Assembly: GCA_029203145.1 (NCBI GenBank)
Contig: CP119309.1
Coordinates: 2,257,001-2,321,000, forward strand
DNA: 64,000 nucleotides
Direction of reading: 5' to 3'
Source of the DNA: Candidatus Brevundimonas phytovorans
GTDB taxonomy: Bacteria; Pseudomonadota; Alphaproteobacteria; Caulobacterales; Caulobacteraceae
This document shows, in pieces, positions 54,567 through 63,154 of the stretch. The notes beneath the pieces were generated by a model. It searched no databases. It saw only the letters and a program-made list of their open reading frames with translations, and was not told where the DNA came from. Every line of letters starts with the position of its first letter. Position 1 is the first letter of the stretch. A program made the position numbers and the translations under genes.

Positions 54567-54830
54567 ATGCTGAAATCTTGCGCCATGATGGCCGCCGTCC
54601 TGGCGACCGGGTTGACCTTGTCCGCCTGCGCCGCCGGTCCGGCGGAGGCGGTGCGTTCAGCGGACGCCGCCGAGGCCCAGTGCCGAACCACATCGCAACC
54701 CGGCGGCGGCTCGTCGATGGACTGCACCCTGTGGGAGCGAACCACCACGACAACCACAACGACGACCACCCGGCCCAATGGCGAAACCACCACGACGGTC
54801 GAGCGATCCCGGAGCGGCGGCGACGCCTAG
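54567..54830 (+). CDS. Small lipoprotein with a polythreonine tract
   Basis: An 87-residue lipoprotein: signal peptide and lipobox L-S-A-C (Cys21). The mature part contains two further Cys (Q-C-R-T and D-C-T-L) and a run of ten Thr (about residues 59-68), then a second short Thr run. The Thr tract is encoded by mixed ACC, ACA and ACG codons, so it is not a simple DNA repeat and may be selected at protein level, perhaps as a flexible or glycosylated linker. ATG 54567 begins the signal. Confidence 0.7.
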   Translation: MLKSCAMMAAVLATGLTLSACAAGPAEAVRSADAAEAQCRTTSQPGGGSSMDCTLWERTTTTTTTTTTRPNGETTTTVERSRSGGDA

Positions 54831-54854
54831 CCAAATCTCGGGCGAGACGACCGC

Positions 54855-55051
54855 TTTCCTCCCTGTCGCGCAGCGATGGGGAGGTGGATCGGACGCATAG
54901 CGGCCGAGACGGAGGGGGCGGCGCCGCCTTGTCCGAGGGATGCTCAGATCGGCAAGCCTCTGCGCCGCCCCCTCCACCGCTCAGCCTGTCCTTGGGCTTG
55001 CCGAAGGCAAGACCCGAGGGCGGTCCCCCTCCCCACGAGTGGGGAGGAAAG
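54855..55051. repeat. Inverted-repeat element between lipoprotein and cckA genes
   Basis: Left arm: TTTCCTCCCTGTCGCGC...GGGGAGG, inner hairpin CGGACGCATAGCGGCCG (imperfect), core GGAGGGGGCG. The spacer is 45 nt. The right arm core CGCCCCCTCC is followed by a right inner region enlarged by about 30 nt and an outer hairpin ending GGGGAGGAAA. It lies between convergent genes. Confidence 0.82.
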
Positions 55052-55060
55052 AAGCGGCGA

Positions 55061-57154
55061 TCAGCCCGCGTGGAGTTCCTGTTTCACGCGTTCGGCCAGG
55101 GTCTTGATGTCCAGGGGCTTGGGCAGGAAGGAGACGCCGGTCTCGTCCTGCAGCAGGTCCGAGAAGTCGCTCTCGGCATAGCCCGAGATGAACATGACCG
55201 GGGCGTCGCCGAGGAAGGGACGCGCCTTCCTCAGCAGGGACGGGCCGTCCAGCCCCGGCATGATGACGTCGGAGATCATCATGTCGATCTGACCCGCCCA
55301 TTCCTCGGCCAGGATCAGGGCCTCCTCGCCGTCGCAGGCCTCGATCACCTCATAGCCGCGCTGACGCAGCAGGCGGGCGGCGATGCCGCGCACGGCGGCT
55401 TCGTCCTCGACGAACAGGATGCGGCCCGCGCCCGACAGGTCGCGCGGCGCGGCCTTGACCGCCTTCTCCACCACCGGGGCGGCGACCAGTTCCTCGGCCG
55501 AGGCGGCGGGCAGGAAGATGCGGAAGGCGGCGCCGGCCCCGTCGAGGTTCGAGACGCTGATGTGGCCGCCCGCCTGCTGGACGATGCCATAGACGGTGGC
55601 CAGCCCCATGCCGGTGCCTTCGTTGACCGCCTTGGTGGTGAAGAAGGGCTCGAAGATCTTGTCGACCAGTTCGGGCGGCACGCCGGGGCCGGTGTCAGAG
55701 ACCTCGATCAGGGCGATCTCGCCGGCGGCCTCGCGCCAGCCCATGTCGCGGGCCTGAGCTTCGGTCAGGCGGCGGGTCTTGATGGTCACCACGCCCGCGC
55801 CCGGCTCGACCACGCCGCGCATGGCGTCCCGGGCGTTGACCGCCAGGTTCATGACGGCGGTTTCCAGCTGGCTCTTGTCCGCCAGGACCAGAGGCATGTC
55901 GCGACCATAGTCGGTCTCCAGACGGACGTCCTCGCGCAGCAGGCGGCGCAGCAGGACGGCGAACTCGCCGACCAGTTCGCCCAGGTCCAGACGCTCGCGC
56001 CGCACCGTCGACTTGCGCGAGAAGGCCAGCAGCTTGCGCACCAGATCGGCGGCGCGGATGCCGGTCTGGCGGATCTGGTTCAGCCCGTCATAGGAGGGGT
56101 CGCCGACCGGGTGGCGCTCCAGCAGCTCGGACAGTTGCATCTGTATGGCGGTCAGCAGGTTGTTGAAGTCGTGCGCCACGCCGCCGGCCAGCTGGCCCAC
56201 GGCCTGCATCTTCTGGGCCTGCGACAGCTGCAGCTCCATCGACTTCTGGGCCGAGACGTCGAACAGCCAGACGCGGCGCTTGTCGCCTTCCGGGGCGACA
56301 TAGAGGTGCAGGTGGCGGTCGGGATAGGCGCGGGCCACCAGCTCGATCGGGCCGGAAGACCCGGCCGCCAGCTTGGTCCTGGCCTCGGTCACGCCCGCCA
56401 GGTCGAACAGATGGCCGAAGGCGGCGTCGCCCGAGGCGGCCGGGCCGGTCAGGACGGCCAGGGCCGCGTTGGAATCCTCGGCCTTGCCCGCGAACAGGTC
56501 GTCGCCGGCGATGACCGTCGAGCCGAAGGGCGCGCCGGCGGCCATGGCGCGGGCCTCGCCGCTGACCTTGGCGGGGGCGGCGACGGGGGCGGTCTGCGGC
56601 ACGGGCAGGACGGCGTCGGGGGCGGCGCGGACCAGGAAACGCCCCTGCCCCGCCTGACCGATCAGGACCTCGATCTCGCGGGCGCCGATCTGGACGATGG
56701 CGCGGCCCTGATGGCCTTCGCGGGCCTGGGCGAAGGCCATGTAGAGGGCCTGCGCCGACTTGCCGCGCGGCAGGGCGGTGACGGCGCCGTTCTCCTCGGC
56801 CCAGGCGGCGTTGTAGGCCAGGACCTGACCGGACGGCCAGACCAGGGCGGCGGGCTCGGCCATGGCGTCCAGCATCTCGACCGCGGTGTCGCCGTGAGCG
56901 CGACGCACCTCGGCCCGGCCAAAGGCGAACAGCCAGATCAGGGCCGTGGCTCCCGCCGCAAAGATCAGGATCAGGCCCGGCGCCGTCATCGCATTGGTGC
57001 GGAACGCCGGATAGACCATGGCCGCCACCGCCAGGGCGAAGCCCAGGGCCATCACCACCAGCAAGGGATCAAAGGTCGGACGGCGCGTGGTCGCCGCCTT
57101 CGGCCGGGAAATCGTCATGGCGTCCTGCCCGCGCGAATCATTAACCATCAGCAT
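55061..57154 (-). CDS. cckA: Cell-cycle hybrid histidine kinase CckA
   Basis: A 697-residue hybrid kinase that feeds the ChpT-CtrA phosphorelay. Two membrane helices (about residues 30-50 and 57-78) are followed by two PAS regions (about 85-180 and 215-310), HisKA with G-V-A-H-D-F-N-N-L-L-T-A-I (His328), HATPase with N-L-A-V-N-A-R-D-A-M and G-T-G-M-G-L-A, and a C-terminal receiver with Asp629 (S-D-V-I-M-P-G-L-D-G). Start is ATG 57154 or, with a better AGGA site, ATG 57118; the short form leaves GAATC and TTAACC in the leader. It lies downstream of flhB, as in Caulobacter. Confidence 0.96.
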   Translation of the reverse strand: MLMVNDSRGQDAMTISRPKAATTRRPTFDPLLVVMALGFALAVAAMVYPAFRTNAMTAPGLILIFAAGATALIWLFAFGRAEVRRAHGDTAVEMLDAMAEPAALVWPSGQVLAYNAAWAEENGAVTALPRGKSAQALYMAFAQAREGHQGRAIVQIGAREIEVLIGQAGQGRFLVRAAPDAVLPVPQTAPVAAPAKVSGEARAMAAGAPFGSTVIAGDDLFAGKAEDSNAALAVLTGPAASGDAAFGHLFDLAGVTEARTKLAAGSSGPIELVARAYPDRHLHLYVAPEGDKRRVWLFDVSAQKSMELQLSQAQKMQAVGQLAGGVAHDFNNLLTAIQMQLSELLERHPVGDPSYDGLNQIRQTGIRAADLVRKLLAFSRKSTVRRERLDLGELVGEFAVLLRRLLREDVRLETDYGRDMPLVLADKSQLETAVMNLAVNARDAMRGVVEPGAGVVTIKTRRLTEAQARDMGWREAAGEIALIEVSDTGPGVPPELVDKIFEPFFTTKAVNEGTGMGLATVYGIVQQAGGHISVSNLDGAGAAFRIFLPAASAEELVAAPVVEKAVKAAPRDLSGAGRILFVEDEAAVRGIAARLLRQRGYEVIEACDGEEALILAEEWAGQIDMMISDVIMPGLDGPSLLRKARPFLGDAPVMFISGYAESDFSDLLQDETGVSFLPKPLDIKTLAERVKQELHAG

Positions 57155-57186
57155 ACCGAAGCTCGTTCGTGCGCCCTAACGGGACG

Positions 57187-57334
57187 CCTCTCCCTCCCCG
57201 TTCGGGGAGGGTGGTCGCGCAGCGACCGGGTGGGGAGGGCCGGGCGAGACAAGCGCAGCGCTTGAACAGCCAAGCCGCCCCCACCCGTCTGACGCTGCGC
57301 GTCAGCCACCCTCCCCATGAAGGGGAGGGAGAGG
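57187..57334. repeat. Inverted-repeat element between flhB and cckA
   Basis: Second copy of the GGGAGGGTGGTCGC subtype: outer hairpin CTCCCCGTTCGGGGAG, inner hairpin GGTCGCGCAGCGACC, core GGTGGGGAGGGC, 36-nt spacer unlike that of the 22637 copy, then the inverted arm. It separates co-directional genes and may insulate cckA from the flhB operon. Confidence 0.85.
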
Positions 57335-57356
57335 CGCAGCGCTTCGATCCCGCGCC

Positions 57357-58433
57357 TCACCGCCGCTTCCGTCCCTGCATGACGAAGCCGATCACCTTGG
57401 CCGCCGCCTCGAAATGCTCGCGCGGGATAACCTCGTCCACCTCGACCGCGGCATAGAGGGCGCGGGCCAGGGGCACGTTCTCGACGACCGGGACGCCGTT
57501 TTCCTTCGCCATTTCCCGGATACGGAAGGCCACTGCGTCCACGCCCTTGGCGACGCAGATGGGGGCGGCGTCGCCCTGATCCGGCTCATAGCGCAGGGCC
57601 ACCGAATAGTGGGTCGGGTTGGTGACGACGACGGTGGCGGTCGGGACGGCCTGCATCATCCGCTGGCGGCTGCGCTGCATGCGGATCTGACGCAGCTTGC
57701 CTTTGACATGGGGGTCGCCTTCGGTCTGCTTGTAGTCTTCCTTGGTCTCTTCCTTGGTCATCCGCATCCGCTTGGCGAAGCGGAACTTCTGCCAGATGAA
57801 GTCGGCCCCGGCGGTAAAGCCCAGGAAGATCAGGGCCGAGATCATCAGCGACGCCGCCAGGTCGCGCGCGAAGGGCAGGATCATGGCCGGGCTCATGGCC
57901 GCCAGGTTTTCCAGCTCGCGCGTGTGCGGCTTCAGCACCATCCAGCAGACGGCGCCGATGGCGATCAGCTTCAGGAAGGTCTTGATGAACTGGACGACGC
58001 CGTCCGGGCCGAAGATGCGCTTGAAGCCGGACAGGGGGCTGACCGCCGACCACTTCGGCTTGATCTTCTCGGCGGTGAACAGGAAGCCCGACTGGGCCAG
58101 GTTGCCCCCCACCCCGCCGAGGATGACCGCCAGCATCAGGACCGCCAGAAAGGGCGTCACGGCCCAGACGGCGCGCATGCCGATCTCGACCCCCGCCCCG
58201 GCCTGCAGGCCGCCGATCATGGCGTGGGGCTCGGCCAGGAAGGGCAGCATGTCCTCGGCCATCTGACGCGAGAAATAGCCGCCGCCGATCAGCAGGACCG
58301 CCGTCGCGCCCGCCAGCGACATGGCCGCCGCCACGTCCGGCGACTTGGCGACGTCGCCCTTCTTTCGGGCCTCCTCAAGCTTTCGCGGGGTGGCCTCTTC
58401 GGTTTTCGACTCGGGATCGGAACCTTCAGCCAA
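57357..58433 (-). CDS. flhB: Flagellar export switch protein FlhB
   Basis: A 358-residue inner-membrane component of the flagellar export gate. Four membrane helices in the N-terminal half are followed by a cytoplasmic domain with the autocleavage motif N-P-T-H in V-V-T-N-P-T-H-Y-S-V-A-L (about residue 270). The N-terminus is Glu/Lys-rich as usual. Its start overlaps the fliR stop by eight bases. It switches export from rod/hook to filament substrates. Confidence 0.97.
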   Translation of the reverse strand: MAEGSDPESKTEEATPRKLEEARKKGDVAKSPDVAAAMSLAGATAVLLIGGGYFSRQMAEDMLPFLAEPHAMIGGLQAGAGVEIGMRAVWAVTPFLAVLMLAVILGGVGGNLAQSGFLFTAEKIKPKWSAVSPLSGFKRIFGPDGVVQFIKTFLKLIAIGAVCWMVLKPHTRELENLAAMSPAMILPFARDLAASLMISALIFLGFTAGADFIWQKFRFAKRMRMTKEETKEDYKQTEGDPHVKGKLRQIRMQRSRQRMMQAVPTATVVVTNPTHYSVALRYEPDQGDAAPICVAKGVDAVAFRIREMAKENGVPVVENVPLARALYAAVEVDEVIPREHFEAAAKVIGFVMQGRKRR

Positions 58434-59196
58434 GGCTCCCTCCCGTGAACACCCGCGCCAGGGCGCGATAGCGGTCGATGAAGATGGTCCCCATCACGCC
58501 CAGACTCAGCGCGAAGATCGAAAGGCCCAGCAGGACGCTGAGCGGGGCGGCGGCGAAATAGACCTGAAACGCCGGCATGACCCGCGCCACCAGGCCGGAC
58601 GCCAGGTTGAAGATCAGGGCGAAGACCAGGACCGGCGCCGACAGCTGGACCCCCAGCATGAAGCTCTGGCCCACCGTCTTGACCGCCATGGCGGCGAAGT
58701 CGGCCGCGATCATCGGCTTGGCCGGAGAGATGGCCTCATAGGAGCCCAGGATGCCGGCGATGAAGAGGTGGTGGGTGTTGGTGGCGAAGATCAACGTCAC
58801 CCCCAGCAGCATCAGAAAGGCCGACAGGGTCGAACCGGGCGAGGCCTGAAGCGGGTTGGCCGTCTGGGCGAAGCCCAGGGTCGTCTGGGCCGAGATGATC
58901 TCGCCCGCCGTGACCAGAGCCGTCATGAAGCTGCGCAGGATCATGCCGATGGCCAGACCCGTCAGGACCTCACGGATGATCCAGCCCACCATGCCCCCGA
59001 GGGTCGGCGGCAGGGCCGGCAGGGTCCCGGCCACCAGCGGCCACAGCACCAGCGACAGCAGCAGGGCCAGCGACAGGCGCACGCGCGGCGGCACATAGGA
59101 TTCGCCAATGCCGGGAATGGTCATCAGGATCGCGCCGACGCGCGCGAAGATCAGCCCGCCGGCCCAGATCTGTTCGGCGGTGGCGTAGGACTCCAC
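58426..59196 (-). CDS. fliR: Flagellar export gate protein FliR
   Basis: A 256-residue membrane protein with about six helices, part of the FliPQR core complex. R-V-G-A-I-L-M-T-I-P-G-I-G near residue 20 and the A-Q-T-T-L-G-F-A-Q-T-A-N-P segment near 110 are typical. The start is GTG 59196, seven bases after the fliQ stop. The end overlaps flhB, giving a tightly coupled fliQ-fliR-flhB operon. Confidence 0.96.
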   Translation of the reverse strand: MESYATAEQIWAGGLIFARVGAILMTIPGIGESYVPPRVRLSLALLLSLVLWPLVAGTLPALPPTLGGMVGWIIREVLTGLAIGMILRSFMTALVTAGEIISAQTTLGFAQTANPLQASPGSTLSAFLMLLGVTLIFATNTHHLFIAGILGSYEAISPAKPMIAADFAAMAVKTVGQSFMLGVQLSAPVLVFALIFNLASGLVARVMPAFQVYFAAAPLSVLLGLSIFALSLGVMGTIFIDRYRALARVFTGGSLG

Positions 59197-59203
59197 GTGC
59201 GGC

Positions 59204-59467
59204 CTACATCCCGGCGATGCGGGCGGCGATCTCGCGCATGAAGCCGCCCAGCAGCGCCCCCATCAGCGGCAGGAACAGCAGCAGCGACACGAAGATGGCG
59301 ATGATCTTGGGCGCATAGATCAGGGTCTGTTCCTGAATCTGCGTCAGGGCCTGAAACAGACCGATGGTCACGCCGACCACCAGGCCGACCACGAGCACGG
59401 GCGCGCACAGCTGAATCGTCAGCCAGATGGCGTCGCGGCCAATATCCAGAACTTCCGCGCCGTTCAT
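59204..59467 (-). CDS. fliQ: Flagellar export gate protein FliQ
   Basis: An 87-residue protein with two membrane helices, standard FliQ length. G-L-F-Q-A-L-T-Q-I-Q-E-Q-T-L-I-Y-A-P-K-I marks the family. It is the first gene of the fliQ-fliR-flhB operon. A candidate CtrA box lies 40-57 bases upstream, in agreement with the CtrA-controlled fliQ promoter known from Caulobacter. Confidence 0.96.
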   Translation of the reverse strand: MNGAEVLDIGRDAIWLTIQLCAPVLVVGLVVGVTIGLFQALTQIQEQTLIYAPKIIAIFVSLLLFLPLMGALLGGFMREIAARIAGM

Positions 59468-59507
59468 CGACCACTCCCGGGAACTGGGCAGAAAATGCCG
59501 ACAGGAT

Positions 59508-59524
59508 GGTTAACAGGCCGTTTA
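59508..59524 (-). promoter_or_regulatory. Candidate CtrA box of the fliQ operon
   Basis: Read on the minus strand it is TAAA-N7-TTAACC, one mismatch from TTAA-N7-TTAA with the preferred CC extension. It sits about 40-57 bases before the fliQ ATG. Confidence 0.65.
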
Positions 59525-59620
59525 GGAAACCCAATCTGTCCGCCCGGACGTACATTCCATTTCTGACCATGGCGATCTGACGACTGGATTGATCGCCGCG
59601 CCCGGCTATATGGACACGCT

Positions 59621-60208
59621 ATGACTGACCACGCGCACAAACCCACCGTTTCGCAGGCCGAAGCCGAAGCCGCCGTTCGCACCCTGATCCAGTGGGCGGG
59701 CGACAATCCCGACCGCGAGGGCCTGGTGGAAACGCCCAAGCGGGTGGCCAAGTCCTATCGCGAGCTGTTCCAGGGCTATGAGGTCGAGCCGCGCCAATAT
59801 CTGGAGAAGACCTTCGAGGAGGTCGGCGGCTACGACGAACTGGTCGTGCTGAAGAATATCCGCTTCGTCAGCTTCTGCGAACACCACATGCTGCCGGTCG
59901 TCGGCGTGGCCCACGTCGGCTACCTGCCCACGGATCGCGTGGTCGGCATCTCCAAGCTGGCCCGCGTGGTGCGCGGCTTTGCGCGGCGCCTGCAGATCCA
60001 GGAAAAGATGACCTCGGACATCGCCCACGCCATCCAGGACGTGCTGCGCCCCCACGGCGTCGGCGTGGTCATCGAGGCCGAGCACAGCTGCATGACCATG
60101 CGCGGCGTCGACGTCCCCGGCGCCAGCCTGTCCACCAGCTGCCTGCTGGGCTCCGTCCGCGAAGACCCGCGCACCCGCGAGGAATTCCTGCGGCTGGTGC
60201 GGGGCTGA
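59621..60208 (+). CDS. folE: GTP cyclohydrolase I
   Basis: A 195-residue type I GTP cyclohydrolase, the first enzyme of folate synthesis. Zinc ligands are Cys in S-F-C-E-H-H-M-L-P and the second Cys in E-H-S-C-M-T-M-R-G; substrate residues G-Y-L-P and S-K-L-A-R follow. The N-terminus (E-A-A-V-R-T-L-I-Q-W-A-G-D-N-P-D-R-E-G) is canonical. It is divergent from the fliQ operon and convergent with the TPR gene. Confidence 0.97.
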   Translation: MTDHAHKPTVSQAEAEAAVRTLIQWAGDNPDREGLVETPKRVAKSYRELFQGYEVEPRQYLEKTFEEVGGYDELVVLKNIRFVSFCEHHMLPVVGVAHVGYLPTDRVVGISKLARVVRGFARRLQIQEKMTSDIAHAIQDVLRPHGVGVVIEAEHSCMTMRGVDVPGASLSTSCLLGSVREDPRTREEFLRLVRG

Positions 60209-60215
60209 ACCGCCC

Positions 60216-61076
60216 CTAGGTCGCGGGCGGCGGAATGACGCTTCCCGCGACAGGGGGCTGACCGGCCTCCAAAGCGTCGATGTAGGCGAGCTGGCGCTTG
60301 GCGTATTCGTCTTCCGGGTCAAGCTCCAGCGCCTCGTCATAGGCTGCGCGGGCGTCCTTGAGGCGCCCCTGCTCGATCAGGCTGAACCCGCGCCCGCGAT
60401 GCAGCGGCCCGGCATTCAAAAGGATGCGCAGCGAATCCGACTCCAGGGCCTGATCGAGAACCGCAAGAGCCTCGTCATGACGCCCGCCGGCCTGAAGCGC
60501 GGACGCCTTCTCCTTCAGCAGCATCCAGTCGTCGTCCTGCAAGGCCAGGCCGCGGTCGAGAACCTTCACGGCCTCGTCCAGACGCCGCCGCTCCACCGCT
60601 TCGCTGCCCAGGATCAAGGCGATAAGAGGATAGACGTTCGGCTGGCGGCGCACCGTCACCGTATTGACGCCCTCGCCCCCGGCCATCGACTGGATGACGG
60701 TCGCCAGCACCATAGTCTCGCCGAGGTCGTCCGAGCGCAGAATCCACTCGCCCTTGCCGCGCTGCTCCATCTGGGGATAGGCGGCAGGCGCGCCGTCGAG
60801 AGCACGGCGCAACCCCTCCAGATGCCGGTCCAGCCCCGCGAAGCCGCGCGCCTGAACATCGCGCATGGCGCGCTCGAGCAACTGCAGGTCGCGCCGTTCC
60901 TGACGCGACAGCTCTCCATCCACGACGTTGATGCTCACCTTGGGCGCCGAGGGCTCGCTCGCCGCCTCGGCGCCGGCCGCCTGCCCCGCCGCAGCGCTCG
61001 CCGCTGGCGAAGCCAGCGCCATCAGGAGCGAGGCTGCCGCCAGAGCCGCCGCCCGCTTCAACATCAAGACCATCAT
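60216..61076 (-). CDS. Exported TPR-repeat protein
   Basis: A 286-residue protein with a signal peptide (about residues 1-28, A-S-A-A) and three or more TPR units in the C-terminal half (A-V-K-V-L-D-R-G-L-A-L-Q-D-D-D-W-M-L-L; E-A-L-A-V-L-D-Q-A-L-E-S; A-R-A-A-Y-D-E-A-L-E-L-D-P-E). The region at 40-150 has charged helices and a beta segment of unknown kind. It ends in a Pro-rich tail. Probably a periplasmic interaction platform; partners unknown. Confidence 0.8.
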   Translation of the reverse strand: MMVLMLKRAAALAAASLLMALASPAASAAAGQAAGAEAASEPSAPKVSINVVDGELSRQERRDLQLLERAMRDVQARGFAGLDRHLEGLRRALDGAPAAYPQMEQRGKGEWILRSDDLGETMVLATVIQSMAGGEGVNTVTVRRQPNVYPLIALILGSEAVERRRLDEAVKVLDRGLALQDDDWMLLKEKASALQAGGRHDEALAVLDQALESDSLRILLNAGPLHRGRGFSLIEQGRLKDARAAYDEALELDPEDEYAKRQLAYIDALEAGQPPVAGSVIPPPAT

Positions 61077-61206
61077 GCTCGCCCCCGCGGCGCATCCTCA
61101 GAAATTACAGCGTTACCCTAACGTACTACAGTCACGCTTTGAAAGGGTGATCGACCCGCAAACCGGCCCCCTTCTTGCGAGTCCCCCGACTGAAGGAGGC
61201 CTCGTC

Positions 61207-62355
61207 ATGGGCTGGAGCATGTTTTCGTCCCATAATGAGCCGCCGCCGATCATGCGGGGCGGGTGGTTGGACGCCCTGCGTTTCATCGTGGCGTCACTGA
61301 TCATCCTGCATCACTTCCAGGCCTCGGCGCCGGTTCCTCTGGCCGAGGCGGTGCATCCGGTGTTCGAGCGGGGCGGCTTCCTGCTGACCAACTTCTTCCT
61401 GATCGACAGCGGCTATGTGCTGATGCGGGTTTACGGCGCAGCGGTCGGCGGCGGGCGGATGTCCAAGACGGACTTCTTCCTCAAGCGCTCTTTGCGCGTG
61501 TTTCCGGCCCATCTGATCATGCTGGCCCTGCTGGTGGCCATGGTCCTGCTGGGCACGGCCATCGGCGCGCCGCCCAGCCATCCCGAGTGGTTCGCCTGGG
61601 ATCAGCTGCCGGCGCAGGTGGCGCTGGTCCAGTCGTTCGGCGTCTATGGCGGTCTGGGCTGGAACGCGCCCAGCTGGTCGATCTCGGCCCTGCTGGGCTG
61701 CTATCTGGCCTTCCCCTGGGTGCTGCGCGGCCTGACGCGGGTCGGGCCGTGGCTGGCGCTGGGGCTGGTGGTGGTTGGTTATCTGGCGGCCAATGAGCTG
61801 TGCTGGGCCATCCTGAACTATCCCGTCTATCAGATGCCGCTGAACCTCGGCATCTGGCGCGCCCTGCCGCTGTTCGTGCTCGGCATGGGGTTGGCCTGGT
61901 TTGCGCAAGGCGTCTGGATCAACCCGCGTCTGGCCGGCTGGGCCCTGTTGCTGGCGGCGCTCGGCCTGGCGGGGGTGCAGTATTTCGACAAGCACGCCCT
62001 GATCTCGCTGACCCTGATCTCGATCATCATCCTGGCGGCGGGCGCCGTGCCGGTGACGAAGCCGTCGAAGCTGATCGAGCAGGCGGCGGTTGTCTCCTTC
62101 TCCATGTTCATCTCCAACGAAGTGGTCCGCATCGGCTGGTTCGGCCTGGCCGAGGCCCTGGCCGACAAGCTGAGCCTGGGCGAGATCTGGCGCTGGGGTC
62201 TGTGGGTCATGGGCGTCGGCGCGGCCTTCGTCTTCGCCTTCCTGTTCCACTACGTGGTCGACAACCCGATCCAGAAGCGCATCCGCGCCTGGCTGAAGGC
62301 GCGCGGCCGCGCCCACGCCGAGATCAAGGCGCCGGTGGTCTCGCTGGAGGGGTGA
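61207..62355 (+). CDS. Acyltransferase 3 family membrane protein
   Basis: A 382-residue integral membrane protein with about ten helices. The N-terminal W-L-D-A-L-R-F-I-V-A-S-L-I-I-L-H-H motif with the catalytic-type His pair near residue 35 and the later R-V-F-P-A-H motif mark the acyltransferase 3 (OafA/YrhL) family, which O-acylates surface sugars or polysaccharides. The typical C-terminal V-D-N-P-I-Q is present. ATG 61207 has a GAAGGAGG site. Acceptor unknown. Confidence 0.9.
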   Translation: MGWSMFSSHNEPPPIMRGGWLDALRFIVASLIILHHFQASAPVPLAEAVHPVFERGGFLLTNFFLIDSGYVLMRVYGAAVGGGRMSKTDFFLKRSLRVFPAHLIMLALLVAMVLLGTAIGAPPSHPEWFAWDQLPAQVALVQSFGVYGGLGWNAPSWSISALLGCYLAFPWVLRGLTRVGPWLALGLVVVGYLAANELCWAILNYPVYQMPLNLGIWRALPLFVLGMGLAWFAQGVWINPRLAGWALLLAALGLAGVQYFDKHALISLTLISIIILAAGAVPVTKPSKLIEQAAVVSFSMFISNEVVRIGWFGLAEALADKLSLGEIWRWGLWVMGVGAAFVFAFLFHYVVDNPIQKRIRAWLKARGRAHAEIKAPVVSLEG

Positions 62356-62357
62356 TT

Positions 62358-62543
62358 GATCCTCCCTTGTCGCGAAGCGACGGGGGAGGGGGACCGCCGA
62401 CCCGAAGGGCGGCGCGCAGCCGCCAAGGCGGTGGAGGGGGCGAGCGTCACACGCCGTCCTCCGGTCTAGAAGCCTCAGCCTGTATCCGCCCCCTCCACCA
62501 TGCTCCGCATGGTCCCCCTCCCCCGCTGCGCAGGGGAGGATCG
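62358..62543. repeat. Inverted-repeat element between acyltransferase and VOC genes
   Basis: Left outer hairpin CCTCCC...GGGGGAGG with an extra stem in its loop (TCGCGAAGCGA), a left inner region enlarged by a GCCG-rich insert, core GGAGGGGGCG, a 44-nt spacer, core CGCCCCCTCC, right inner hairpin CCATGCTCCGCATGG and outer hairpin ending GGGGAGGATCG. It lies between convergent genes. Confidence 0.86.
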
Positions 62544-62546
62544 CCG

Positions 62547-62924
62547 TCACCCCGTCGAGCCGACCAGATGCAGGATGTTGCCGTCGGGATCCTTGAACCA
62601 GGCCAGACGCATCGAGCCGCAGACATGGATGTCGCCCTGGCGGCCCATGTCGTCATAGTGCTCGAAGGTCACGCCCCTGCCCTTCAGACCTTCGACGATG
62701 TCGTCCAGCTCGACGCCGACGTCCCAGGTCACGGCGTTGGCCTGATTGGTCCCGGCGAAGTCGGACTTGTAAACCGTCAGCCAGGTCGAGCCGGTGCGAT
62801 AGCCCAGCATGCCCTCGTTGGAGGTGTCGGCCAGATTCAGCTCCAGCACGTCGGAATAGAAGGCCTTGGCGCGATCCAGATCCTTCACCGCCACGATGGC
62901 CGAGGAGTTCTTGTTCTTGAGCAT
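62547..62924 (-). CDS. VOC-superfamily (glyoxalase-like) protein
   Basis: A 125-residue vicinal-oxygen-chelate fold protein made of two beta-alpha-beta-beta-beta modules (D-L-D-R-A-K-A-F-Y-S-D-V-L-E near residue 15; G-V-E-L-D-D-I-V-E near 75). The metal-type Glu/His positions are only partly recognisable, so enzymatic activity is uncertain. It resembles short bleomycin-resistance/dioxygenase-like members. It is flanked on both sides by repeat elements. Confidence 0.85.
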   Translation of the reverse strand: MLKNKNSSAIVAVKDLDRAKAFYSDVLELNLADTSNEGMLGYRTGSTWLTVYKSDFAGTNQANAVTWDVGVELDDIVEGLKGRGVTFEHYDDMGRQGDIHVCGSMRLAWFKDPDGNILHLVGSTG

Positions 62925-62981
62925 GAGGTTTCTCCCTGTTCAGGAGAGAACCGCTGAGGGCGGGGGTTCGATCCCACCATC

Positions 62982-63144
62982 ATTCCTCCCTGTCGCGAAA
63001 CGATGGGGAGGTGGATCGGACGCGATAGCGTCCGAGACGGAGGGGGCGGCGCCACGTTATCAGGTTCGACGACTAAACGTCCGGCGTCGCGTCGCCCCCT
63101 CCACCACTACGTGGTCCCCCTCCCCATGAAATGGGGAGGAAAGG
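62982..63144. repeat. Inverted-repeat element between VOC and fliE genes
   Basis: Left outer hairpin TTCCTCCC...GGGGAGG, inner hairpin CGGACGCGATAGCGTCCG, core GGAGGGGGCG, 44-nt spacer, core CGCCCCCTCC, right inner hairpin ACCACTACGTGGT, outer hairpin ending GGGGAGGAAAGG. It lies eleven bases past the fliE stop and may terminate the flgB-flgC-fliE operon. Confidence 0.88.
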
Positions 63145-63154
63145 GCAGGAGCCG

